This document shows, in pieces, positions 1 through 7,573 of a stretch of DNA of 8,394 bases (the first letter of the stretch is position 1; each line of letters opens with the position of its first letter). Below the pieces are notes generated by a model. That model was not told where the DNA came from. It ran no database searches and saw nothing but the letters and a program-made list of their open reading frames with translations. Position numbers and translations under genes: made by a program. This DNA is from Myxococcales bacterium UBA5297 (GTDB lineage Bacteria; Myxococcota; Myxococcia; Myxococcales; UBA5297). The DNA lies in the NCBI GenBank assembly GCA_002408385.1, contig DHSB01000184.1:7061-15454 (forward strand). Direction: 5' to 3'.

Positions 1-1263
1 GCCATGCCCGACATCCACTGGGGATACGGCTTTCCCATCGGCGGGGTCGCCGCGGTCGACGAGGTCGAAGGGGTCGTCTCGCCGGGAGGGGTCGGCTACG
101 ACATCAACTGCGGGGTGCGCCTGATGAGGACCCGGCTGCGCCTCGAGGAAGCGCGCCCGCACCTTCGGGCGCTCGTCGTGCAGCTCGGCCGGGACGTTCC
201 CGCGGGCGTCGGGTCGCACAACGCCATCTCCACGCTCGACGAGGACGAGATGGTCGAGGTGCTCACCCGGGGCGCCGCGTGGGCGGTCGGCTACGGCTAT
301 GGCAAGCCGGAGGATCTGGCTCGCTGCGAAGAGGGCGGCCGGCTCGCCTGGGCCGATCCGAGCGCGGTCTCGCCCAAGGCCCTCGCCCGTGGCTCCGACG
401 AGGTCGGCACGCTCGGTTCGGGCAACCACTTCCTCGAGCTTCAGGAGGTGGTCGAGATCTTCGACGCCAAGGTCGCCGGGGCTTTCGGCCTGTTCCTAGG
501 GCAGCTCACGGTGATGATCCATTCGGGCTCGCGCGGGCTCGGCTACCAGGTTTGCGACGACTACTTGCGCGAGATGGGCCCGGCGATGAAGCGCTATGGC
601 ATCGAGCTGCCCGACCGGCAGCTCGCCTCGGTGCCCATCGGCTCGGAAGAGGGGCGCCGTTATCTCGGCGCGATGGCCGCGGCCGCCAACTTCGCCTGGG
701 CCAACCGCCAGGTCATGATGGGCCTCGTCCAGCGGGCGATGGAGCGCGTGCTGCAAATCTCGGAGGCCGACCTCGGCGCGGCGCTGCTCTATGACGTCTG
801 CCACAACATCGCCAAGCGCGAGGTCCACAAGGTCGACGGCGTCGCCCGCAAGCTGCTGGTCCACCGCAAGGGCGCGACGCGCGCCTTCGGGCCCGGCGCG
901 CCGGAGTTGCCGGAGACCTACCGCGACGTCGGCCAGCCGGTGCTCATCCCCGGGGACATGGGGCGGGCCAGCTACGTGCTCGTCGGGACGAAGAAGGCGA
1001 TGACCGAGACCTTCGGCTCCTCGTGTCACGGCGCCGGCCGGGTCCTCAGCCGCCACGAGGCGATGCGCCGGGCGCGCGGGCGCAACATCTACGACGAGAT
1101 GCAGGCGCGCGGGGTCGAGGTGGTCAGCCGCGCGAAGAAGACCCTCGCCGAGGAGATGCCCGAGGCCTACAAGGACGTCTCGGACGTGGTCGACGTGCTG
1201 CACGAGGCGGGGATTACGCGCAAGGTCGCGCGGCTGCGGCCGGTCGGGGTGGTCAAGGGATAG
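1..1263 (+). CDS. rtcB: RNA-splicing ligase RtcB, 5'-truncated by window edge
   Basis: GTP- and Mn-dependent RNA ligase that joins 2',3'-cyclic phosphate (or 3'-phosphate) ends to 5'-OH ends in tRNA and RNA repair; cytoplasmic. The reading frame is open at base 1, and the first Met (base 4) lies inside the conserved MPDIHWGYGFPIGG block, so it is not the start. Numbering from that Met, the metal and guanylate ligands are visible: D33 and C36 in GYDINCGVR, N141-H142 in GSGNHFLE, H173 in HSGSRGLG, H267 in DVCHN, and H342 in SSCHGAGR, the position guanylylated in characterised RtcB. Their spacing matches Pyrococcus RtcB (C98, H203, H234, H329, H404) with a constant offset of 61-62, so about 62 N-terminal residues lie outside the window and the catalytic core is intact. 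No archease or rtcA is visible downstream. The identification is firm; the physiological substrate is unknown. Confidence 0.97.
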   Translation, partial: AMPDIHWGYGFPIGGVAAVDEVEGVVSPGGVGYDINCGVRLMRTRLRLEEARPHLRALVVQLGRDVPAGVGSHNAISTLDEDEMVEVLTRGAAWAVGYGYGKPEDLARCEEGGRLAWADPSAVSPKALARGSDEVGTLGSGNHFLELQEVVEIFDAKVAGAFGLFLGQLTVMIHSGSRGLGYQVCDDYLREMGPAMKRYGIELPDRQLASVPIGSEEGRRYLGAMAAAANFAWANRQVMMGLVQRAMERVLQISEADLGAALLYDVCHNIAKREVHKVDGVARKLLVHRKGATRAFGPGAPELPETYRDVGQPVLIPGDMGRASYVLVGTKKAMTETFGSSCHGAGRVLSRHEAMRRARGRNIYDEMQARGVEVVSRAKKTLAEEMPEAYKDVSDVVDVLHEAGITRKVARLRPVGVVKG

Positions 1264-1515
1264 TTGTGAGTTTTGAGTTGGGAGTTAGGAGTGGGTTGGG
1301 CTCGCGGCATGGCGTCCACGATGACCGTGCGTTTTGCGTCTTCGCCGCGTCAGCGTCGGACACAACTGCGCCCCGCTCGCTTCGATGCAGCTTCCTTGGT
1401 TTCGATCCGCTGGAGTTGCAGCTAGTGGTAGCGTCGCAAGCCACGGGTTCCCGAGCGGCGGCACCACCCCCGGCCCGAGAACCTCAAAACTCCTAACTCC
1501 TAACTCCCAACTCCC
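1264..1515. repeat. Non-coding element bounded by inverted heptamer arrays
   Basis: This gap between rtcB and the reductase gene starts directly after the rtcB stop and is visibly poorer in GC than its surroundings. Its two ends carry the same 7-nt repeat in opposite orientation. GTTGGGAGTTAGGAGT at 1277-1292 is the exact reverse complement of 1496-1511, giving a 16-bp perfect inverted repeat with 203 nt between the arms. Both arms also contain a GTTTTGAG-type block (left 1270-1277, right 1484-1490 on the other strand). No reading frame inside looks like a protein, and I see no target-site duplication or transposase. It could be a MITE- or REP-like dispersed element, or a remnant of one. The boundaries are taken from the flanking genes. 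Confidence 0.6.
1272..1292 (+). repeat. Left heptamer array (TGGGAGT/TAGGAGT)
   Basis: Tandem 7-nt units: a variant TTTGAGT (1272-1278), then TGGGAGT (1279-1285) and TAGGAGT (1286-1292), followed by a degenerate GGGTTGGG. The units are the reverse complement of those in the array at 1489-1516. A 7-nt period cannot keep a reading frame over odd unit numbers, consistent with non-coding sequence. Confidence 0.7.
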
Positions 1516-1516
1516 A
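1489..1516 (+). repeat. Right heptamer array (ACTCCTA x2, ACTCCCA x2)
   Basis: Four perfect tandem heptamers: ACTCCTA at 1489-1495 and 1496-1502, then ACTCCCA at 1503-1509 and 1510-1516. The final A is also the A of the next gene's ATG. The array fills the position where a Shine-Dalgarno sequence would sit, and as a pyrimidine-rich strand it offers none. Confidence 0.85.
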
Positions 1517-2256
1517 TGCTTCTCCCACTCGAAGGAAGGGTCGCGATAGTCACCGGCGCCGGCGTGCGAGTCGGACGCGCCATCGCCGAGGCGCTCGTCG
1601 ACCACGGGGCGCACCTCGTCGCCCACTACCGCTCGAGCGCCGAGGGCGCCGCGCAGCTCGTGCGCCGCGCGGCCGGGCTCGGGCGCAGCGCGCTCGCCGT
1701 CCAGGCCGACCTGACCGACGAGAAGCAGCGCGCGCGCCTTTTCGCCGCGGCCGAGACGCTCGGCGGCTGCGACCTGCTCGTCAACAGCGCCGCGGTCTTC
1801 GAGCGCCGGCCTCTCGAGGAGATCGATGAGGCGGCCTGGACGCGCATGCTCGAGACCAACCTGACCGCGCCGTTCTTCTGCTGCCAGGCCGCCGCCGAGT
1901 CGATGCGGCGCAAGGGCGGGGGAGACATCGTCAACATCGTCGACGTCGCCGGAGGATTGGTGGCTTGGCCGGGCTACGCGCACTACTGCTCGGCGAAGGC
2001 GGGCCTCGCGATGCTGACCAAGTGCCTGGCGCTCGAGCTCGCCCCCGCAATCCGGGTCAACGGCGTCGCCCCCGGACCGGTGCTGCTGCCCGAAGGTGTC
2101 GGCGAGGCGCAGACCCGGCGCGCGCTCGCCCGCGTGCCCCTCGGGCGGACCGGCTCGCCCGAGGACGTCGTGCGCACGGTGCTCTTCCTCCTCACCGGCT
2201 CGAGCTATCTGACCGGCCAGCTCATCGCCGTCGACGGCGGGCGCTCCATCGCCTGA
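1516..2256 (+). CDS. SDR-family oxidoreductase, pteridine-reductase-like
   Basis: A 246-residue NAD(P)H-dependent reductase with a Rossmann fold, the normal length for classical SDRs. Visible motifs: the dinucleotide-binding TGAGVRVG at 14-21, with an Arg in the glycine-rich loop as in NADPH-using pteridine reductases; NSAA at 90-93; the structural Asn N115 in ETNLTAPFF; the catalytic Y157-x3-K161 in YCSAK; VNGVAPG near 180; and a typical GQLIAVDGG end. The usual catalytic Ser about 13 residues before the Tyr is absent. The nearby residue is D143 in NIVDVAGG, recalling Asp181 of PTR1/FolM-type enzymes, although here Asp and Tyr are 14 apart. This suggests reduction of a pterin such as dihydrofolate or dihydromonapterin, which is an inference; SDR membership is certain. 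The ATG at 1516 gives the normal SDR N-terminus (LEGRVAIVTGA) but directly abuts a tandem repeat and lacks a Shine-Dalgarno sequence. It is probably co-transcribed with the methyltransferase downstream. Confidence 0.93.
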   Translation: MLLPLEGRVAIVTGAGVRVGRAIAEALVDHGAHLVAHYRSSAEGAAQLVRRAAGLGRSALAVQADLTDEKQRARLFAAAETLGGCDLLVNSAAVFERRPLEEIDEAAWTRMLETNLTAPFFCCQAAAESMRRKGGGDIVNIVDVAGGLVAWPGYAHYCSAKAGLAMLTKCLALELAPAIRVNGVAPGPVLLPEGVGEAQTRRALARVPLGRTGSPEDVVRTVLFLLTGSSYLTGQLIAVDGGRSIA

Positions 2257-2286
2257 TGGAGAGATCGCCGGCCTCTTGCTTTCAAC

Positions 2287-2290
2287 GGAG
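2287..2290 (+). promoter_or_regulatory. GGAG ribosome binding site deciding a GTG start
   Basis: GGAG lies 7 nt before the GTG at 2298. An in-frame ATG at 2256 overlaps the upstream TGA by one base, but the 14 codons between the two have weak third-position GC (about 9 of 14, with aga, tct, ttt, caa and ctt), unlike the gene body. The GTG is therefore preferred. Confidence 0.6.
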
Positions 2291-2297
2291 CCTTGAC

Positions 2298-2927
2298 GTG
2301 AACCGAGAACAGGAGTTCTTCAAGCTCGACCATCTTTCGCCAAAGACGAAGGTCCTCGACGTCGGCTGCGGCGAGCAGAAGAAGGTGCCCTGGGCGGTGG
2401 GGATCGACCGCGTCGCCACGGCCGCCGCCGACGTCGTCCACGACCTGGACCGGACGCCGTGGCCGTTTGATGCCGACAGCTTCGAGGTCGTCGTCGCCGC
2501 CCAGGTCATCGAGCACGTCGCCGACCTGCCGGGCTTCTTCGCGGAGCTGCACCGGATCTGCCGGCCGGGGGCCGAGATTCGGCTGGCGACCCCGCACTAC
2601 ACCAGCCCCGACTCGCACGCCGATCCGACGCATCGCCACGGCCTGGCATACCGGACGTTCGAGTTCTTCGCCGACGCTCCGGACGGCAACGCGCTCCCGG
2701 CGGCCCAGCGCTGGGCGAACCGCCTGCTGGGCCTCGAGGCGACGGTCGCCGGGTGGTACGGCTGTCCGAGGTTCGAGCTGGTCGAACGGCGCATCACCTT
2801 CCGCAAGCTGCACCGGCTCGTCGGCGTCGACCGGCTCGCGGCCCACCTGCCGCTTTTCTACGAATACTTCCTGGGCGGCTTCGCTCCGGCGCGCGACCTC
2901 CAGGTGGTCTTGCGCGTGCGCAAGTAG
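2298..2927 (+). CDS. Class I SAM-dependent methyltransferase, substrate unknown
   Basis: A 209-residue protein with a Rossmann-type methyltransferase core. Motif I is VLDVGCGE at residues 19-26. An acidic residue ending strand 2 (D37 in GIDR) should bind the ribose hydroxyls of SAM. WPFDADSFEVVVAAQVIEHV (about 55-74) is the motif II region with the IEHV signature, followed by an ELHRICRPG segment and the ATPHYTSPDSHADPTHRHG region, whose His and Asp residues may line the active site. This pattern is that of Methyltransf_11-type enzymes acting on small molecules or lipid/saccharide precursors; nothing here fixes the substrate. The start is the GTG with GGAG 7 nt upstream; the alternative is ATG 2256, overlapping the preceding stop. 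It lies 41 nt after the reductase gene on the same strand, so the two are likely co-transcribed and may act in one pathway, which is an inference. Confidence 0.88.
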   Translation: MNREQEFFKLDHLSPKTKVLDVGCGEQKKVPWAVGIDRVATAAADVVHDLDRTPWPFDADSFEVVVAAQVIEHVADLPGFFAELHRICRPGAEIRLATPHYTSPDSHADPTHRHGLAYRTFEFFADAPDGNALPAAQRWANRLLGLEATVAGWYGCPRFELVERRITFRKLHRLVGVDRLAAHLPLFYEYFLGGFAPARDLQVVLRVRK

Positions 2928-3016
2928 AGCCGCTCGACCTCCCGCGCGCCCAAGGCTCTCACGCGCCCGAGAACCGGGGTGGAAGGACGGTCCGATTCGC
3001 CGAGAGTCGCTGGGGA

Positions 3017-3036
3017 CGGCGGGCCTTGGCCCGCCG
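3017..3036. repeat. Perfect 9-bp inverted repeat, hairpin
   Basis: CGGCGGGCC (3017-3025) and GGCCCGCCG (3028-3036) are exact reverse complements separated by TT. It lies 90 nt after the methyltransferase stop. It could stall or protect the transcript end, but no T-run follows, so it is not a canonical intrinsic terminator. Confidence 0.55.
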
Positions 3037-3045
3037 AGGGAGCTT

Positions 3046-3079
3046 TGGGCTGGCGGGCCGGTGGCACGAGCGCTTGTCG
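3046..3079 (+). repeat. Diverged intergenic repeat, copy 1 (upstream of malQ)
   Basis: Begins TGGGCTGGCGG and ends GCTTGTCG. It aligns with 4890-4922 downstream of malQ at 27 of 33 positions with one single-base gap, so the two intergenic regions flanking malQ share a direct repeat. Chance similarity in GC-rich sequence is not excluded. Confidence 0.4.
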
Positions 3080-3085
3080 AGCGCT
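3069..3085. repeat. Short hairpin AGCGCT-TGTCG-AGCGCT
   Basis: AGCGCT at 3069-3074 and again at 3080-3085, separated by TGTCG. The unit is self-complementary, so it forms a 6-bp stem with a 5-nt loop. It lies in the malQ upstream region, overlapping the end of the diverged repeat. No function is assigned. Confidence 0.4.
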
Positions 3086-3156
3086 GGACAGCCGCCGAGG
3101 CTCGATAGATCATTTGCGCCCACTCGGGCACGAGCCCGCCTCTTCTGGAGTGGTCG

Positions 3157-4686
3157 ATGCAATTCAAGCGAGCCGCAGGGGTCATCCTCCACATCTCGAG
3201 CCTGCCGGGAAACAACGGCATCGGCGACCTGGGCGAGCCGGCCCATCGGTTCGTGGACTACCTGGTCTCGGCGGGGCAGGCGTACTGGCAGATCCTGCCG
3301 GTCGGGCCGAACGACCAGGGCAACCCCTATTGCGCCCAGTCCTCCTGGGCCGGTTCGCCGTTCCTCATCTCCCTGGACGAGCTGGCGCGCCTCGGCGACC
3401 TGACCGCGGCCGAGGTCGAGGCGGCCCGCGCGCCGCATCGCAACGGGGTCGACTACGGCTTTGTCCTCCGCACCCGCCGCGAGCTGCTCGCCGCGGCGGC
3501 CAAGCGCTTCTTCGAGTCCGGGCGCGAGCGCGACGGGTTCGAGAAGTTCTGCAGCGCCGAGGCGGCTTGGCTCGAGGACTGGGCGCTGTTCGCCGCGGCC
3601 AAGGTCTGCTTCGGGGGCGAGCCGTGGTGGAAGTGGCCCAAGCCGCTCGCGCTGCGCAGCGACAAGGGGCTCGCCGAGTACCGCGAGAAGCTCTCGCAGG
3701 AGAGCCTCGGGCAGAAGTACATCCAGTACCGCTTCTTTCAGCAGTGGGACGGGCTGCGGCGCAAGGCGGCCGGCGCCGGCGTCAAGCTGATAGGCGACGT
3801 GCCCATCTACACCGCGCGCGACAGCGCCGATGTCTGGGCCTCGCGCGAGCTGTTCCTGCTCAAGCCCGACGGCACGCCCAAGGTCGTCTCCGGAGTGCCG
3901 CCCGACTACTTCGCGGCCGACGGCCAGCTCTGGGGCACGCCGATCTACGACTGGAAGAAACACGCCGCGGGCGGCTTCGCCTGGTGGCTCGGGCGGCTGC
4001 GCGGGGTGCTGCGCCTGTGTGACGTGGTGCGCATCGACCACTTCCGCGCCTTCGAGTCCTACTGGGAGGTGCCCGCCGGCGCGACGACCGCGCGCGAGGG
4101 GCGCTGGGTGCAGGGCCCGGGCGACGACTTCTTCGCCGCGGTGCGCAAGTCGTTCGGCGAGGCGCCGTTCATCGCCGAGGACCTGGGCATCATCACCAAG
4201 GCGGTGCGCGAGCTGCGCGACCGGTGGGAGCTGCCGGGGATGCGCGTCTTGCAGTTCGCCTTCGGCGAGGGGGCCGCGAGCCCGCACCTGCCCATCCGCT
4301 ACCCGCGCAACTGCGTGGTCTACTCGGGCACCCACGACAACGACACCACCGTCGGCTGGTACGAGAAGGCGAGCGCCAAGGAGAAGGACCTCTTCCGGCG
4401 CTACACGGCGACCGACGGCAACTACTGCCACTACCACATGATCCGCATGGCCTATTCCTCGATAGCCGACCTGGCGATCGTGCCGATGCAGGACGTGCTC
4501 GGGCTCGGCTCGTGGGCGCGCACGAACACCCCGGGGCTGGTCGAGGGCAACTGGGGCTGGAAGCTGCTCCCCGAGCAGCTCCAGGACCAGTCGGCGCAGA
4601 TGCTGCGCGAGCTCGGCGAGCTGTTCGGGCGCTTGCCGTGGCAGACCGAGGCCATCGAGATGGAGGGCGAGGCGGAGGCGGCCTGA
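3157..4686 (+). CDS. malQ: 4-alpha-glucanotransferase (amylomaltase, GH77)
   Basis: Transfers alpha-1,4-glucan segments between maltooligosaccharides, releasing glucose; cytoplasmic, in maltodextrin or glycogen turnover. The 509-residue length matches compact bacterial/plant-type amylomaltases such as that of Thermus (about 500). The GH77 blocks appear in order: RAAGVILHISSLPG near the N-terminus, WQILPVGP and SSWAGSPFLIS in the first third, GDVPIY (213-218), the 250s-loop SGVPPDYF (245-252) with QLWGTPIYDW, the nucleophile D294 in VVRIDHFRAF, acid/base E341 in IAEDLG, and the transition-state stabiliser D394 in GTHDNDT. All catalytic residues are present. GGAG lies 6 nt before the ATG. No other glycogen or maltose genes are visible nearby, and both flanks are long repeat-bearing gaps, so it appears to be transcribed alone. 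Confidence 0.97.
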   Translation: MQFKRAAGVILHISSLPGNNGIGDLGEPAHRFVDYLVSAGQAYWQILPVGPNDQGNPYCAQSSWAGSPFLISLDELARLGDLTAAEVEAARAPHRNGVDYGFVLRTRRELLAAAAKRFFESGRERDGFEKFCSAEAAWLEDWALFAAAKVCFGGEPWWKWPKPLALRSDKGLAEYREKLSQESLGQKYIQYRFFQQWDGLRRKAAGAGVKLIGDVPIYTARDSADVWASRELFLLKPDGTPKVVSGVPPDYFAADGQLWGTPIYDWKKHAAGGFAWWLGRLRGVLRLCDVVRIDHFRAFESYWEVPAGATTAREGRWVQGPGDDFFAAVRKSFGEAPFIAEDLGIITKAVRELRDRWELPGMRVLQFAFGEGAASPHLPIRYPRNCVVYSGTHDNDTTVGWYEKASAKEKDLFRRYTATDGNYCHYHMIRMAYSSIADLAIVPMQDVLGLGSWARTNTPGLVEGNWGWKLLPEQLQDQSAQMLRELGELFGRLPWQTEAIEMEGEAEAA

Positions 4687-4704
4687 GCGGGGCTCGATCC
4701 GCTC
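4685..4704. repeat. Hairpin overlapping the malQ stop codon
   Basis: GAGCGG (4685-4690) pairs with CCGCTC (4699-4704) around an 8-nt loop. The first arm overlaps the TGA stop at 4684-4686. It is followed within 6 nt by a larger inverted repeat; together they may form the 3' end structure of the malQ transcript. Confidence 0.4.
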
Positions 4705-4709
4705 GCCTT

Positions 4710-4740
4710 GCGCCGGCCCGAGCGCTCTTGCGGCCGGCGC
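4710..4740 (+). terminator. Possible malQ terminator hairpin without T-run
   Basis: GCGCCGGCC (4710-4718) and GGCCGGCGC (4732-4740) are perfect 9-bp complements with a 13-nt loop that itself contains the palindrome GAGCGCTC (4720-4727). It lies 24 nt after the malQ stop. The absence of a following T-run makes it a weak or Rho-assisted terminator at best. Confidence 0.4.
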
Positions 4741-4889
4741 GCTCGGCTCGACCGGGCGCCCGCTCGCCCAGCGAGGCTCGGAAGGCTCGGCCCAAGACCC
4801 GTCGCGCCGCGGGCTCTTTCTAATGATGAGCGCAGCCGCGCCAGAGCGGCGGCCGGCAGGACTCGCGGCCGAGCGGACCGGCTCGCGCC

Positions 4890-4922
4890 TGGGCTGGCGG
4901 CGAATGGCTCGAATGCTTGTCG
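4890..4922 (+). repeat. Diverged intergenic repeat, copy 2 (downstream of malQ)
   Basis: Partner of the repeat at 3046-3079: identical over TGGGCTGGCGG at its start and GCTTGTCG at its end, with six mismatches and one gap between. Confidence 0.4.
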
Positions 4923-5088
4923 CAGCTTCGGGCGAGCCGACCGGCCGAGGCCGAGGTGGCTGCTGGGCTCGCGGCGGGGCGGGTCGCCGGGGCTGTTCGA
5001 CCGCGCCTGTCGAACCCGCGCCGGGAGGCGCTCGAGCAGCGTGGCTCAGCCGGAAGCATGCGCGGCTTTGCCGGGCGGCCTCGACCGC

Positions 5089-5116
5089 TTGACAGTCGAC
5101 AGCCAACGGGCATACG
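5089..5116 (+). promoter_or_regulatory. Sigma70-like promoter of rpsA
   Basis: A perfect -35 hexamer TTGACA (5089-5094) is followed after 16 nt by CATACG (5111-5116), which keeps the ATA core of TATAAT. This is the best promoter match in the window and would start transcription near 5123, giving an rpsA leader of about 120 nt. A perfect TTGACA in such GC-rich sequence just upstream of a highly expressed ribosomal gene supports the call; the start site itself is inferred. Confidence 0.6.
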
Positions 5117-5158
5117 GTCCGCGCTTCTTTACGGGCTCACTCGGAGGGCCGGGTGGGC

Positions 5159-5186
5159 GCGCCGTCATCAATCCCCGTGGCGGCGC
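5159..5186 (+). promoter_or_regulatory. Hairpin in the rpsA 5' leader
   Basis: GCGCCGTCAT (5159-5168) can pair with GTGGCGGCGC (5177-5186) over 10 bp including two G-U pairs, closing the 8-nt loop CAATCCCC. It sits about 35 nt inside the predicted leader and is followed by pyrimidine-rich CTTTCCTTT. In E. coli, rpsA translation is autoregulated by S1 through leader structure; a comparable role here is inference only. Confidence 0.4.
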
Positions 5187-5244
5187 TTTCCTTTGCCAGG
5201 GGGCGAGCAAGCGGTTCAGCCGCAGTTTGGAAGGTTCCTTTCGC

Positions 5245-6954
<1,710 letters not shown>

Positions 6955-6981
6955 TCGTTCGAGTCTGTGACGAACGTCGAG

Positions 6982-7013
6982 GGGGCCTGGCTTTCGGCCG
7001 GGCCCCTTCTTTT
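6982..7013 (+). terminator. Intrinsic terminator of rpsA
   Basis: GGGGCCTGGC (6982-6991) pairs with GCCGGGCCCC (6997-7006) through 10 bp including one G-U pair, loop TTTCG, followed at once by TTCTTTT (7007-7013). It lies 27 nt after the rpsA stop. A smaller CGTTCG/CGAACG hairpin (6956-6976) precedes it. Confidence 0.9.
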
Positions 7014-7155
7014 GATCGAGGACGCCGCTTCCCGCCCTTTGCCGGTGGGCTCTCGGCGCTCAAGCTTCACCGTGCCCCACACGCGCAAGGCGCGCTGGCA
7101 ACTGGGGGCGGGCGCACCTCCGGCTGCCTGCTGAGAACATCCAGGACCTGCTCCC

Positions 7156-7560
7156 ATGCTCGAGCGCGACGACGACATTGAAATCGAGGTGGAGGTCGAG
7201 TCGCCCGAGGGCATCGAGCGGCGCAAGAGCGTGCGAGTCGGCATGCGGCTGGGCGTGCGCTTCAGCTCCCCCTTCGAGCTCGCCGAGGCGATCCGGGCCA
7301 CCACGGCCAACATCGGGATGGGCGGGCTGTGCTTGCGCACGCGAAAAGCCTACGAGCCGGGCACCCGGCTCGAGCTGGTGATCGAGCTGACCGACGCCGA
7401 GCCGATCGCCTGCTCGGCCGCTGTCGCCTGGTCGAGGCCGGGCGCGGCGGTCGGCCTGCGCTTCGAGGCGCTCACCGACGCCCAGCGTGCCCGGCTGGCT
7501 GCGCTGCTCGGGCCTGCCGCGCCTGCCGGGTCAGAGGGCGATCTCGACCTCGAAATCTAG
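7156..7560 (+). CDS. PilZ-domain protein
   Basis: A 134-residue single-domain protein: a short, strongly acidic N-terminus (residues 3-21), then a PilZ beta-barrel from about 22 to 115 and an acidic tail. PilZ domains bind cyclic di-GMP through an RxxxR motif and a (D/N)xSxxG motif. Here RKSVR (23-27) fits the first, while the second reads NIGMGG (52-57), keeping Asn and the last Gly but having Gly instead of Ser. Further family features are the GTRLELVIEL strand, the AAVAWSRPGAAVGLRFEALTDAQR segment and a final helix. The overall pattern resembles the paralogous PilZ group abundant in Myxococcus. Ligand binding is plausible but the substitution leaves it uncertain. No signal peptide or output domain is present, so it probably acts through a partner. 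The ATG at 7156 has AGGA 9 nt upstream. Confidence 0.85.
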   Translation: MLERDDDIEIEVEVESPEGIERRKSVRVGMRLGVRFSSPFELAEAIRATTANIGMGGLCLRTRKAYEPGTRLELVIELTDAEPIACSAAVAWSRPGAAVGLRFEALTDAQRARLAALLGPAAPAGSEGDLDLEI

Positions 7561-7573
7561 AATGTACGAAAAG

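Larger units (their letters stand above)
4705..5088. other. Long intergenic stretch between malQ and the rpsA promoter
   Basis: No convincing gene on either strand; the open frames here have low-complexity Arg/Ala/Gly/Ser-rich products and no recognisable domain. The stretch holds the 9-bp malQ 3' hairpin, a 10-nt palindrome CGGGCGCCCG at 4753-4762, several copies of GGCTCGG-like words (4741-4785), and a diverged copy of a repeat also found upstream of malQ. I see no tRNA cloverleaf. Confidence 0.5.

Noticed and set aside
496..1203. Long minus-strand open frame opposite rtcB
   Set aside because: It lies wholly opposite a gene with all RtcB catalytic motifs; long antisense frames are expected in high-GC genes, and the product is a low-complexity Leu/Val/Ala/Arg-rich sequence.
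1264..1516. Heptamer arrays as a CRISPR array
   Set aside because: The units are 7 nt and directly abutting, with no unique spacers and no cas genes; they are a tandem repeat, not CRISPR.
1965..2297. N-terminal extension of the methyltransferase into the reductase gene
   Set aside because: It would overlap almost 300 nt of a conserved SDR sequence in another frame, and the added residues are low-complexity.
2959..5106. Minus-strand open frame of more than 700 codons opposite malQ
   Set aside because: It spans malQ and both flanking gaps, shows no domain, and is an artefact of GC-rich third positions that remove stop codons.
4708..5244. N-terminal extension of rpsA to an upstream ATG
   Set aside because: The extra residues are Arg/Gly/Ala-rich with no S1 similarity, and a good promoter and ribosome binding site lie between the upstream ATG and 5245.
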